60,451 nucleotides of DNA from Mesobacterium_A hydrothermale (GTDB lineage: Bacteria > Pseudomonadota > Alphaproteobacteria > Rhodobacterales > Rhodobacteraceae): assembly GCF_035818635.1 (NCBI RefSeq), contig NZ_JAYLLH010000027.1:1-60451 (forward strand), in the 5' to 3' direction. The notes beneath the pieces are model-generated. The model was given only the letters and a program-made list of their open reading frames with translations. It was not told the DNA's origin and ran no database searches. Position 1 is the stretch's first letter. Each line of letters starts with the position of its first letter. A program made the position numbers and the translations under genes. Below are positions 23,904 through 32,879 of the stretch, piece after piece.

Positions 23904-24887
23904 ATGCCTGCCCAGATGCCCGACAAAACCACCCTCGCCCTGACCGACAGCCCCGACGGGATCGCCCAAGCCGCCGAAGTGCTGCGCGCGGGCGGACTGG
24001 TCGCCTTTCCGACTGAAACGGTCTATGGCCTTGGCGCGGACGCGGGCGACGACCGCGCGGTTGCCGGGATCTACGCGGCCAAGGGCCGGCCCAGCTTCAA
24101 CCCGCTGATCGTGCACTTGGCCGACCTGGCCCGTGTGCAGGAACTGGTTGTCTGGAACGACCGGGCCGCGGCGCTGGCACAGGCGTTCTGGCCCGGACCG
24201 CTGACCATGGTGCTGCCGCTGCGCCCCGGTGCGCCGGTGTCGAAACTGGTGACCGCCGGGCTGGATACGCTGGCGGTCCGGATGCCGGCCAACGACACCG
24301 CCCGTGCCCTGCTGCACGCCTTTGACGGGCCGGTGGCGGCGCCCTCGGCCAACCGCTCGGGCCAGATCAGCCCGACCACCGCGGCGCACGTGGCGCAGGG
24401 CCTGACCGGCCGGATCGACGCGGTGCTGGATGGCGGGCCCTGTTCCGTGGGTCTTGAATCGACCATCGTCGGCCTGGTGGGCCAGCCGGTACTGCTGCGC
24501 CCCGGGCGGGTCACGGCGGACGATCTGGCCCGGGTCCTGGGCCAGCCGCTGGCCGAACGCAAACAGGCCGAGGCAATCAGCGCGCCGGGGCAACTGGCAT
24601 CGCATTACGCCCCCAACGCGGGCGTTCGGCTGAACGCGACCGCGTGGCACGACGGAGAGGCGCGGCTGGGGTTCGGCCCTGTGGAGTGCGACCTGAACCT
24701 TTCGCCCTCTGCCGATCTGGTCGAGGCTGCGGCACATCTGTTCGACTACCTGCACCGGCTGGATGCGTTGGGGCGTGCCACCATCGCAGTTTCCCCGATC
24801 CCGCACCTCGGGCTGGGCGTGGCGATCAACGACAGGCTGTCGCGCGCCGCCGCGCCGCGCACGGTGTCAGGCCCGCCCACCCTCTGA
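23904..24887 (+). CDS. L-threonylcarbamoyladenylate synthase, Sua5 type
   Basis: This 327-residue protein is a long Sua5-type enzyme. The YrdC domain (about 15-200) is followed by a linker and a C-terminal Sua5 domain. It makes threonylcarbamoyl-AMP for the t6A37 modification of ANN-decoding tRNAs. Motifs are the FPTETVYGLG N-terminal block, KGRPSFNPLIVHL near 58-70, and SANRSGQISPTT near 148. The linker SAPGQLASHYAPNA, conserved in Sua5, is present. The ATG at 23904 or the one at 23916 could start it. The last 21 bases overlap the convergent yqgE gene. Confidence 0.9.
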   Translation: MPAQMPDKTTLALTDSPDGIAQAAEVLRAGGLVAFPTETVYGLGADAGDDRAVAGIYAAKGRPSFNPLIVHLADLARVQELVVWNDRAAALAQAFWPGPLTMVLPLRPGAPVSKLVTAGLDTLAVRMPANDTARALLHAFDGPVAAPSANRSGQISPTTAAHVAQGLTGRIDAVLDGGPCSVGLESTIVGLVGQPVLLRPGRVTADDLARVLGQPLAERKQAEAISAPGQLASHYAPNAGVRLNATAWHDGEARLGFGPVECDLNLSPSADLVEAAAHLFDYLHRLDALGRATIAVSPIPHLGLGVAINDRLSRAAAPRTVSGPPTL

Positions 24888-25442
24888 CGACAGCGCCATC
24901 AGCGGCACCCCGAGAGAGGCGAGCGCCGCCTCCCACTTGTCGGGATCCGGGGTATGGAACACCAGATCCGCGCTTGCATCGCAGGTCAGCCAGCCATTCG
25001 CGGCGATCTCACTCTCCAGTTGACCCGGCCCCCAACCGGCATAGCCCAGCATGATCAGGTGAAACCGCGGCCCGCGATCCACCGCGATGTCTTCCAGCAC
25101 GTCCAGCGTGCCGGTCATGCTGAATCCGTCATCCACCTTCAGCGTCGTCACCGCAGAGGTATAGTCGGGCGTATGCAGCACGAACCCCCGACCCTGCTCC
25201 ACCGGTCCGCCATAGCGCACCGGTTTTCCGCGCAGGTCGGCATGAGCCTGGATCGACAGCTGTTCCAGCAGCATCGGCAGGGTCACGTCGGCAGTGGGCT
25301 TGTTCACGATCAGGCCCATCGCGCCTTCGTGGGAATGGGCGCACAGGTAAACGACACTGTGTTCGAATCGCGGGTCGCCCATGCCCGGCATGGCGATCAG
25401 CAGTTTTCCGGTCAGGTCCGTGGCCCCGGACGTCGATGGCAT
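24867..25442 (-). CDS. YqgE/AlgH family protein
   Basis: This 191-residue protein is of the YqgE/AlgH (UPF0301) family. Conserved blocks are LTGKLLIAMPGMGDPRF near 10, GAMGLIVNKPT near 40, and RYGGPVEQGRGFVLH near 75. The C-terminal GYAGWGPGQLE block is also family-specific. The biochemical role is not established. Its 3' end overlaps the convergent Sua5 gene by 21 bases, so the two transcripts are partly antisense. Confidence 0.92.
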   Translation of the reverse strand: MPSTSGATDLTGKLLIAMPGMGDPRFEHSVVYLCAHSHEGAMGLIVNKPTADVTLPMLLEQLSIQAHADLRGKPVRYGGPVEQGRGFVLHTPDYTSAVTTLKVDDGFSMTGTLDVLEDIAVDRGPRFHLIMLGYAGWGPGQLESEIAANGWLTCDASADLVFHTPDPDKWEAALASLGVPLMALSSEGGRA

Positions 25443-25589
25443 GAACTGTCCTTTCCCTTTCTTCCCATGTTACGATGCTGTGCCTGCCCTGCAAGCACTG
25501 CGTTGCGACCGCGACAAGAATGCGACTGTCACGGCCAAGTCTCTGCAAAGTGACTTGGCAATCGCCGTCAAAGGTTTCAATTGAATGCT

Positions 25590-26378
25590 ATGATCCGACG
25601 TATCCTGACCACCCTTGCCTCCGTTCTGGCCCTGTCCGGGCCTGCCCTGGCCAGCGACATGCTGACGGCTCAACTGCGCCCGGGATGGCGTCTGCCCAAT
25701 GGCGACCACATGGCCGCGCTGCACCTGAAGCTGGCGCCGGGATGGAAAACCTACTGGCGCGCGCCAGGCGATGCCGGGGTGCCGCCGGAATTCGATTGGT
25801 CGGGCTCCGGCAATGCCGCCAGCGTCACGATCAGTTGGCCCACCCCCAGGGTTTTCGAACTCAGCGGGATGCGCTCTATCGGTTATGTCCAAGAGGTTGT
25901 CCTGCCGCTTCGGGTCACGCCCCGTGGCAACGGCGACATCCGGCTGAAGGGCGAAATGATGCTAGGGCTGTGCAAGGACATCTGCATGCCGGAAACCCTG
26001 CGCATCACCGCCGACCTGCCTGCGGACAATACCGCCCCCGATCCGGTGATTGCCGCCGCGCTGGCCTCGGTTCCGTTCACCGAGGCAGAGGCCGGCGTGC
26101 GCAACGTGACCTGTGACATTGCCCCGGCGGCGCAGGGCCTGCGCCTGACCGCGCGCATCGACATGCCCAAATCCGGCGGCCATGAGGAAACGGTGATCGA
26201 GGCTGGAAACGCCGCGATCTGGGCCTCTGAGCCCGAAACCACGCGGCAAGGCCGCACCCTTGTGACCAGCGCCGACCTTGTCCACCTTGACGGCGGGGCC
26301 ATCGCGCTCGACCGGTCGCAGGTGCGCATCACCGTGCTGGGCAAGAAATACGCCGTCGACATCCAGGGGTGCGACTGA
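25590..26378 (+). CDS. periplasmic DsbD N-terminal-domain-like protein
   Basis: This protein of about 262 residues has a signal peptide ending ALA before SDMLTAQ. It resembles the soluble N-terminal (alpha, immunoglobulin-like) domain of DsbD but without the membrane and thioredoxin parts. The paired cysteines are in LGLCKDICMPE, as expected for the domain that hands electrons to periplasmic partners. A partner transmembrane reductase is not in the window. A TTG at 25581 has AAAGG at better spacing, so the true start may be there, adding three residues. Confidence 0.78.
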   Translation: MIRRILTTLASVLALSGPALASDMLTAQLRPGWRLPNGDHMAALHLKLAPGWKTYWRAPGDAGVPPEFDWSGSGNAASVTISWPTPRVFELSGMRSIGYVQEVVLPLRVTPRGNGDIRLKGEMMLGLCKDICMPETLRITADLPADNTAPDPVIAAALASVPFTEAEAGVRNVTCDIAPAAQGLRLTARIDMPKSGGHEETVIEAGNAAIWASEPETTRQGRTLVTSADLVHLDGGAIALDRSQVRITVLGKKYAVDIQGCD

Positions 26379-26399
26379 CCCCGGCCTTCAGGCCAGGGG
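26379..26399. terminator. hairpin between DsbD-like gene and RND pump
   Basis: CCCC-GGCC-TTCA-GGCC-A-GGGG begins directly after the stop codon and lies between convergent genes. A TTGTT stretch follows 8 bases later. Confidence 0.55.
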
Positions 26400-26411
26400 C
26401 CGGTCGGTTGT

Positions 26412-29400
26412 TCAGGCCAGCCGCCTTCGGCGGCGGCCGATCACCAACGTCAGTCCGACGATCACGTAGAGCACCAGAACAAGCGCCATCACCCCCGCCA
26501 GGAACAGCAACAGCGCCCCAAGGATCGGCGTCAGCCCTGCCAGTTGCGGCAACGCCAGCACGGCGGGCAGGCTGCCCTTTACGGCGACATATCCCATCGT
26601 CGCCCCAAGCCACATGATCACCACCGACAACGCAAGGTTCATGGCTCCGCGCACGCTCGCATCGCGGAACCTAAGGCCACGCAGGACCGTCTGGAACAGC
26701 CGCGCGATATCGGCCTGGATCGCGATCAGGGCGGGCACCACCAGCAGCACCAGCACAAGCCCGAAGCCAAGGCCATAGACCAGCGTGATCACCGTCGGTT
26801 TCAGGAACTGCGCCTGGCTCGAGCTTTCATAAAGCAGCGGCGCAAGACCCAGCACCGTGGTCAGTGTGGTCAGGATCACGGGGCGCAACCGGTCGGCGGC
26901 ACCGTCGATGATCGACGGCACAATACCGCGGTCGCGGGCGTATTCGTCGATCTGGCTGACCAGCACGATCGAATCGTTGATGATGATCCCTGTCATCCCA
27001 AGCAGCCCCACGACCGAGAACATGCTGAGCGGCACATCCCACAACGCATGACCATAGATCGCGCCGACCAGACCGAAGGGAATGACCGACATGACAACCA
27101 GCGGCCGCGTCCAACTGGCAAAGACCCACGCAAGCACAAGATAAATCCCCAACAGCACCAGCGTCAGCCCGGTCTTTGCGTCGTTCAGAAAATCGTTTTC
27201 CTGCTCGCTCAGCCCTGCCATGCGGTAATCGACCTGCCGGCTCTCGGCGATGCCGGGCAGGATCTCGTCCGCCAGTGCCTTGGTGATCTCTGCCGCGCGC
27301 GCCGGGTCGTCTTCGGAAATGTCACCGGTGACGGAAATCGTCCGGATCCCGTTCTCGCGCCGCACGGTCGAAAACCCGGTACGGCGTTCCACGCTGACAA
27401 GGTCGGCCAATTGCACATAGGCGCCGGTGGGCGTGCGCATCTGGGTGCGTTCCAGAAAGTCGGCGGTCAGCTCACCCCTGGGCAACTCCACCCGGATCGC
27501 CGCGCTGCGGGGCCCGTCCGGATAGGTCGCCGCCTCGATCCCGCCCAGCCGGTTGCGCAGCACTCGGCCCAGCCCGTCGATGGTAAAGCCCAGCGCCTGC
27601 CCTTGCGGCGTCAGTTCCAGGATCAGTTCTTCCTTGTCATAGGACAGGTCATCCTCGACCGCCGACACCTCGGGGAAGCGCGCCAACGCCGCCTGCAAAT
27701 CCTGCGACGCAGCCTTCAGCGTCTCAGCACTGGCGCCATAGAACTGAACGTCCAGCGCATCGCCACCCGGGCCGGACCGCCAGCCACGGAAACTGATGGT
27801 TTCGACCATCGGGTGACGGCGCACCGCGTCCTGCAAATCTCCGACAAAGGCAAAAGAAGAATAATCCGGTCGCAAGTCGGATTCGATCAGCTCGATCGAA
27901 ATACCGCCCAGTTGGTCGATGTCCTTGGATTCCGTGCCGGACAAACCGCGCCCGGCATTGCCGCCGATCTCGGCCATGACATAGACCAGCGGGTTCAGCC
28001 CATAGCGTTCCTCGTACTGCTTGGCCACGTCCTCGGTCGCGCGTTGCATCTCGCGCATCATCGCCAGCGTATCTTCGCGCGTCGCGCCCGGGGCCATGGC
28101 AAAGTTGCCGGTCACGGACGATTGTTCAGGTGCATTGAAAAAGCGCCAGGTCACGTCACCCTTGATCACCATCGCCACTTGCGAGGCCAGAAACACCACC
28201 GCCCCCGCCACAACGGCATAGCGCGCGACAACCACACCGGCCATCAACGGGCGGAACAGATAGGTCCGCACCCAGCGGAAGCCCCGGTTCACAACGCGCG
28301 ACGGCAAGTCGTACCAGTGTTCCTTGGCCGAATTGGCCAGCGCGTGCGCCATGTGGTTCGGCAGGATCAGGAAACATTCCACCAGCGACGCCAGCAACAC
28401 CACGATCACGGTAAACGGGATATCGGCAATCAGGTCGCCGAACCGCCCCCCGATCGAGGTCAGGCCAAAGAAGGCGATGATCGTCGTCAGCGTGGCCGAA
28501 AACACCGGCAGCGCCATGCGCCGCGCCGCGTTTTCCGCCGCCTCGAACGGGCCTTCGCCCATCCGTGCACGATGATCTGCATGTTCGCCTACCACGATTG
28601 CGTCATCGACAACGATGCCCAGGGTGATGATCAGCGCAAAAAGAGAGATCATGTTGATGGTGATGCCAAAGGCATACATCAGGGCCAGCGCCGCAAGCAT
28701 CGACACCGGAATCCCCGCCGCCACCCAAATCGCGGTGCGCGTATTCAGGAACAGAAACAGCAGCAGAACCACAAGCGCCAGCCCGGTCAGACCGTTATCG
28801 ACAAGGATATTCAGACGCCCGGTGATCGCTTCGGCGCGGGTGCGGATCAGGTCGATGGTGACGCCCGACGGCAGGGTTGCCTGCATGGTCCTGGCCACGT
28901 CCTCGACCTGGTGCTGAATGCCGATGGCATCGCCCTGGTCACTGCGGTCGACACGGACCGAAATCGCCGGGTTGTCGCCGACAAAATAGCTCCGTTCGCG
29001 GTCGATCCCTTCGCGCCTGAGCGTCGCCACGTCGCCAACAGTCAGCTTGGACCCGTCGGCATTCGACCGCAGCACAATGGCGGCAATCTGGTCGGCGGCC
29101 CGTTTTTCCACACCGGTGCGCACCCGCGCGCCCGCACCGCCCACGTCGCCCGCCGGGTCTGCGTTGACCTCTTCCGCGATCGCGTCGGCGATCTGGCGCA
29201 TGGTGATGTCATAGGCGATCAGGTTCGACGACGGCACCTCGATGATCGTTTCGGGCGCAGCCAGACCCTGGATCGTGCTTCGGGTGACCCCTTCGGCAAA
29301 CAGCCGCACCACAAGTTCATCTGCAAACCGCGCAAGCTGGTCCAGCCCCACAGGCCCGGTGATGACGATATCGGTCACCCGGTCCCGCCAGATGCCACGG

Positions 29401-29810
29401 GTGACCTCTGGCTTTTCGGCTTCTTCGGGCAGATTGCTGACCGTGTCGACCGCCGATTGCACATCGTCGGTGGCTCGTGCCATGTCCCAGCCGGGTTCGA
29501 ATTCCATCCGGATCCGGGCCGAGCCCTCGCGAGAGGTCGCCTCGGTGCTGTCAACGCCCTCGACGGCCAGCAATGCCGGTTCCAGCACCTGCACGATGGC
29601 CTTGTCGACGTCTTCCGCCCCGGCGCCGTCCCAGCGGACCGACACCGTGACGTTGTTAATGACCACATCGGGGAAAAACTGTGCCCGCATGTTCGGAATG
29701 ACGAACAGCCCCGATGCCAACAGGATCACCAGCAAAAGGTTCGCCATTGTCCGGTGACGAGTGAAATAGGACAGGATACCGCCGCCGGGCGATGCGGGTG
29801 CCTTTGCCAT
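26412..29810 (-). CDS. RND family efflux transporter, AcrB/CusA-like
   Basis: This 1132-residue inner-membrane pump has the 12-helix RND layout. An N-terminal helix near 20-40 precedes the first large periplasmic loop. Helices 2-6 come next, with the proton-relay Asp pair in GIVVDDAIVVGEH, then the second periplasmic loop and helices 7-12. ATSREGSARIRMEF and related blocks place it among hydrophobe/multidrug RND pumps of the MexF/OqxB-like or marine HAE1-like class. It starts 3 bases after its adaptor. No outer-membrane channel gene is adjacent, so one is probably supplied from elsewhere. Confidence 0.93.
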   Translation of the reverse strand: MAKAPASPGGGILSYFTRHRTMANLLLVILLASGLFVIPNMRAQFFPDVVINNVTVSVRWDGAGAEDVDKAIVQVLEPALLAVEGVDSTEATSREGSARIRMEFEPGWDMARATDDVQSAVDTVSNLPEEAEKPEVTRGIWRDRVTDIVITGPVGLDQLARFADELVVRLFAEGVTRSTIQGLAAPETIIEVPSSNLIAYDITMRQIADAIAEEVNADPAGDVGGAGARVRTGVEKRAADQIAAIVLRSNADGSKLTVGDVATLRREGIDRERSYFVGDNPAISVRVDRSDQGDAIGIQHQVEDVARTMQATLPSGVTIDLIRTRAEAITGRLNILVDNGLTGLALVVLLLFLFLNTRTAIWVAAGIPVSMLAALALMYAFGITINMISLFALIITLGIVVDDAIVVGEHADHRARMGEGPFEAAENAARRMALPVFSATLTTIIAFFGLTSIGGRFGDLIADIPFTVIVVLLASLVECFLILPNHMAHALANSAKEHWYDLPSRVVNRGFRWVRTYLFRPLMAGVVVARYAVVAGAVVFLASQVAMVIKGDVTWRFFNAPEQSSVTGNFAMAPGATREDTLAMMREMQRATEDVAKQYEERYGLNPLVYVMAEIGGNAGRGLSGTESKDIDQLGGISIELIESDLRPDYSSFAFVGDLQDAVRRHPMVETISFRGWRSGPGGDALDVQFYGASAETLKAASQDLQAALARFPEVSAVEDDLSYDKEELILELTPQGQALGFTIDGLGRVLRNRLGGIEAATYPDGPRSAAIRVELPRGELTADFLERTQMRTPTGAYVQLADLVSVERRTGFSTVRRENGIRTISVTGDISEDDPARAAEITKALADEILPGIAESRQVDYRMAGLSEQENDFLNDAKTGLTLVLLGIYLVLAWVFASWTRPLVVMSVIPFGLVGAIYGHALWDVPLSMFSVVGLLGMTGIIINDSIVLVSQIDEYARDRGIVPSIIDGAADRLRPVILTTLTTVLGLAPLLYESSSQAQFLKPTVITLVYGLGFGLVLVLLVVPALIAIQADIARLFQTVLRGLRFRDASVRGAMNLALSVVIMWLGATMGYVAVKGSLPAVLALPQLAGLTPILGALLLFLAGVMALVLVLYVIVGLTLVIGRRRRRLA

Positions 29811-29813
29811 GGA

Positions 29814-31271
29814 TCAGCCCCCCATCCGGCTTTCGATGCGTTGCACCACATCGGCCGGCACCTTGGGTTGGGTCAGCCGCGCGAGGATGCGTTGCTTTGC
29901 CTCCGACGGCATCCGGTCGTTGCCTTCGACAAAGGCGATCAGCTTGGCGCGGCGTTCCTCGGTCAGTTCCAGCATCTCTGGCTCTTGCGGCGCGCGGTCG
30001 GTTTCGCCGCGCAGCGGGCGCACCTTGATGCCAGAGCCCAGCAGCGGCGTGCGTTCCGCGACGACTTCGCGGTCACGCAAACCACGGGCCCGAACCAGAA
30101 CGTCGTCGCCCTGACGCCGCAACAGGGTCACCTCCATCGCTTCCAGCCGGTCTTCGTCGCCAAGCACCAGCACCGAATTGGACGCATCCAGCGCGGTTGC
30201 AGGCAGGCGGGCCACGAAATCCAGCGGCGCCTCTTTCAGCTCGACCGTCACGAAATCTCCCGGTTTGAACCCGGCGGGCGCGTCAAGCGACGCAAACAGT
30301 TGCCGCCCGGTCAGGCCTTCACCAACTGACGCGCCTTCGCGGGTCAGCGTGCCCGTCGCGGTCAGGTTGGTCCCGAACACGTCCAGCATCACCGTCACAT
30401 TTGCCGGGCTCAACTGGCCGTTATCGTCCAGAAGCCGGGCGTATTGCTGGGTCGACACACGAAACGCGACTTCAAGCGCATCGGAGTCGATCAGGTTGGC
30501 CAGCTTTTCATTCGATGACACCAGCCGCCCTTCGACCACCGAAACGCCGCTGAGCGTGCCGGAAAACCCGGCGCGGATTTCCGTATCGGCCAAGCGCCGC
30601 TCTGCCTCGGCAAGGGCGATGGCCTGACGCGCCAGCTTGGTGGCGGCCTGATCGACGCGCGCCTCGGCGGTGGCCACGGCCTGGCGGCGCGACAGCACGG
30701 CCTGCCGCGCGGACGATGCCGCAAGTTCGGCGGTTTCCACGGCGGCGGCGGTGCCGACACCACGGGTTTCAAGATCCTTCTGCCGCTGGAACGCCCGGAC
30801 CCGCAGATCGGCCTGCTCGGCCGCGGCGGCCAGTTCGTCCCGCGCCAGCGCCAGCGCGCGTTCGGCCTCGCGGGCTTCGGCCTCGGCATCCAGTTGTTCG
30901 GATTTGACGCGGTCCAGCACGGCCTGCGCATCGGCGGGATCAACCTGCGCCAGAAGCTGGCCTTCGGTCACGCGCCCACCTTCCTGGAACTCTGGCGCCA
31001 GCCGGATCAGCGTGCCGGAACTGGCAGCGCGGATTTCCAGCGTGCGGCTCGACTGTACCTCGCCAAAGGCGGTCAGGACCGGGGTGATCGTTTCGAACGT
31101 CGCGGGCACCACGTTCACGGCAAAAACCCGTTCGCGCACCTGCGGCACGCGCGGCTCTTGCGCCATGCGCGCCTCCACGGCATCACGCACCATCACCCCG
31201 GCATACACCAAAAGGCCCAGGGTCAGGGATAACAGGAAAAGCCCGGTCAGGCTCTGGCGCAGGAAACGCAT
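29814..31271 (-). CDS. RND efflux periplasmic adaptor (HlyD family)
   Basis: This 485-residue membrane-fusion protein has an N-terminal anchor helix (about 7-27) and a split lipoyl domain around a long alpha-hairpin (about 110-230) rich in Ala/Glu/Arg. A beta-barrel and a membrane-proximal domain follow. It is longer than most adaptors: the last 55 residues (from about 430, LELTEERRAKLIAFVEG) form an extra charged, helical tail. It is the first gene of the pump operon and sits behind an operator-like dyad with a TATAAT inside. Confidence 0.92.
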   Translation of the reverse strand: MRFLRQSLTGLFLLSLTLGLLVYAGVMVRDAVEARMAQEPRVPQVRERVFAVNVVPATFETITPVLTAFGEVQSSRTLEIRAASSGTLIRLAPEFQEGGRVTEGQLLAQVDPADAQAVLDRVKSEQLDAEAEAREAERALALARDELAAAAEQADLRVRAFQRQKDLETRGVGTAAAVETAELAASSARQAVLSRRQAVATAEARVDQAATKLARQAIALAEAERRLADTEIRAGFSGTLSGVSVVEGRLVSSNEKLANLIDSDALEVAFRVSTQQYARLLDDNGQLSPANVTVMLDVFGTNLTATGTLTREGASVGEGLTGRQLFASLDAPAGFKPGDFVTVELKEAPLDFVARLPATALDASNSVLVLGDEDRLEAMEVTLLRRQGDDVLVRARGLRDREVVAERTPLLGSGIKVRPLRGETDRAPQEPEMLELTEERRAKLIAFVEGNDRMPSEAKQRILARLTQPKVPADVVQRIESRMGG

Positions 31272-31327
31272 GTGAGATCAATCCTTCGGAAGGGGTCGCC
31301 GCATATATAGCGAGTTTTGAATACCTG

Positions 31328-31356
31328 CAAACCCGCGTTCATTATACGTGGGTTTG
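31328..31356 (-). promoter_or_regulatory. promoter/operator dyad for the RND operon
   Basis: This is a 29-base inverted repeat with arms CAAACCCgCGT and ACGtGGGTTTG (one mismatch, 7-base spacer). On the minus strand a perfect -10 hexamer TATAAT lies at 31346-31341, inside the dyad, so a bound repressor would block the RND operon promoter. No good -35 is seen. It lies just past the moaB stop codon. TetR-type repressors typically use such sites, but none is encoded next to it. Confidence 0.6.
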
Positions 31357-31358
31357 GG

Positions 31359-31901
31359 TCATTTCCGTCGCTTATGTTCATCGAGACGTGGAAAAATCTC
31401 GACAAAGTTACAGGGCCGATGCCGGTAGTCGAGTTGTTTGACCAGAATTTCATCCCAGGCGTCCTTGCAAGCCCCGGTGCTGCCGGGCAATGCAAACAGA
31501 TAGGTCCCGTTTGCGACCCCGCCAGTGGCCCGGCTTTGAATCGCCGAGGTGCCGATCTTTTGCATCGAAACGATGGTAAAGACCGTGCCGAACGCGTCGA
31601 TTTCCTTCTCATAGACATCGCGGTGCGCCTCGACCGTCACGTCGCGCCCGGTCAACCCGGTTCCCCCGGTCGAGATGATTACGTCAATCTCCGGGTCGGC
31701 GCACCACGCCCGCAACTGATCGGCGATCTCCTTGCGTTCGTCGCGCAGGATCAGGCGCGCGGCCAGGGTGTGGCCCGCCGCTTCGATCCGGGCGACCAGC
31801 GTGTCGCCGGATTTGTCCTCGGCCAGCGACCGGGTGTCGCTGACGGTCAGAACGGCGATGCGAACCGGGATGAATTCCTTGCTTTCGTCGATACGGGACA
31901 T
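31359..31901 (-). CDS. moaB: molybdopterin adenylyltransferase-like MoaB
   Basis: This 180-residue protein of the MoaB/MogA fold acts in molybdenum cofactor assembly, adenylylating molybdopterin in species where MoaB replaces MogA. The motifs are VLTVSDTRS near 17-25, STGGTGLTGRDVT near 77-89, and LFALPGSTGACKDAW near 140. The ATG at 31901 has AGGCCGCC upstream; a longer frame has no family match. It follows the uracil-DNA glycosylase gene by 82 bases in the same direction. Confidence 0.9.
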   Translation of the reverse strand: MSRIDESKEFIPVRIAVLTVSDTRSLAEDKSGDTLVARIEAAGHTLAARLILRDERKEIADQLRAWCADPEIDVIISTGGTGLTGRDVTVEAHRDVYEKEIDAFGTVFTIVSMQKIGTSAIQSRATGGVANGTYLFALPGSTGACKDAWDEILVKQLDYRHRPCNFVEIFPRLDEHKRRK

Positions 31902-31983
31902 GGGCGGCCTTTGTCTTGCGGATTTCCGCAACAGATGTGGCCCGCACACCGCAACGTCAATCGGACAAGCTGTTGCAGCACCG

Positions 31984-32769
31984 TCAGCGGCGCAAATGTG
32001 CCTGCAAAGCCAGCAGATCGGCCCAGGCTTCGCGCTTGGCATGGGGTTGGCGCAGCAAATAGGCCGGGTGGAACATCGGCAGCACCGGCTTGCCCCAGAC
32101 CTCGTCCCAGGTGCCGCGCAGGCGGGTAATGCCCCGGCGTTTCAACACCGCCTGGCAACTGATGTTGCCCATCAGCACGATCACGTCCGGCGCGGCCAGG
32201 GCCACATGGCGTTCCAGGAACGGCAGCATCATCGCGATTTCATCCGGACGCGGGTCGCGGTTCTGCGGCGGCCGCCAGGGCAGAACATTGGTGATATAGA
32301 CCGCCTGCGCCGGATCGTCGGCGCTGCGCGCCATGCCGATGGCCGCCAGCATCCGGTCCAGAAGTTGCCCCGCCCGCCCGACAAAGGGCTTGCCCTGCAA
32401 ATCCTCGTCCCGGCCCGGCGCTTCGCCAATGATCATGACCCGAGCGGCAGGATCGCCGTCGGAAAACACCAGATTGCGCGCGCCCTGTTTCAGCTCGCAA
32501 TGGGGATAGGCCGCCATCGCCGCCTGCAACGCCGGAAGCGTCGCCGCGTCCTTCGCGGCGTTCCGCGCTTCGGCCAGCGGATCGGCCTCTGGCGGTTTGG
32601 CGCCTTGGCCGGCGGGGCCGGTCGAAGGCGCAACCGCTTCGGGTTTCCGGGCTTTTTCGGGCAGTTCAAGCCGATTCACCGGGACATCGCCGATCGCCTC
32701 GGTCGCGCCAAGTTCGATCTGCCAGTCCAGCAGAGCTTTTGCCGTATGCCAATCCAGTGCCGATTCCAT
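31984..32769 (-). CDS. uracil-DNA glycosylase, family 4-like without the Fe-S cysteines
   Basis: This 261-residue protein has an N-terminal linker-rich region (1-75) followed by the UDG fold. Motif 1 is GEAPGRDED at 115-123, PFVGRAGQLLD follows at 128-138, ITNVLPWRPPQNRDP spans 159-173, and motif 2 is HPAYLLR at 234-240. Family 4 enzymes carry four cluster cysteines. Here only Cys91 remains of the first pair, and the other two positions are Trp165 and Met181, so no 4Fe-4S cluster is expected. It should remove uracil from DNA. The start at 32769 is 110 bases from the divergent pyrB. Confidence 0.85.
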   Translation of the reverse strand: MESALDWHTAKALLDWQIELGATEAIGDVPVNRLELPEKARKPEAVAPSTGPAGQGAKPPEADPLAEARNAAKDAATLPALQAAMAAYPHCELKQGARNLVFSDGDPAARVMIIGEAPGRDEDLQGKPFVGRAGQLLDRMLAAIGMARSADDPAQAVYITNVLPWRPPQNRDPRPDEIAMMLPFLERHVALAAPDVIVLMGNISCQAVLKRRGITRLRGTWDEVWGKPVLPMFHPAYLLRQPHAKREAWADLLALQAHLRR

Positions 32770-32821
32770 CCGCGAACCCTATCCTTTGCGCGACAAGAGA
32801 GAAAGCCGCAGCGCTGTCCAC

Positions 32822-32850
32822 TTGCCGGGGGGGCGCGGCGTTTCTATAAC
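32822..32850 (+). promoter_or_regulatory. sigma-70-type promoter for the pyrB operon
   Basis: TTGCCG at 32822-32827 and TATAAC at 32845-32850 are separated by exactly 17 bases. This places the likely start near 32857 and leaves a leader of about 23 bases with AAGGAG before the pyrB ATG. The leader is too short for an attenuator. Confidence 0.6.
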
Positions 32851-32879
32851 CCCTTCGACCCGACCCAAGGAGCCCGCCC

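Noticed and set aside
25355..25375. GTTCGAATC string resembling a tRNA T-arm
   Set aside because: It lies inside yqgE coding sequence and no tRNA cloverleaf surrounds it.
26544..30329. A 1261-codon open frame opposite the RND pump
   Set aside because: Same GC-driven antisense effect; low-complexity His/Arg/Gln composition and no domain.
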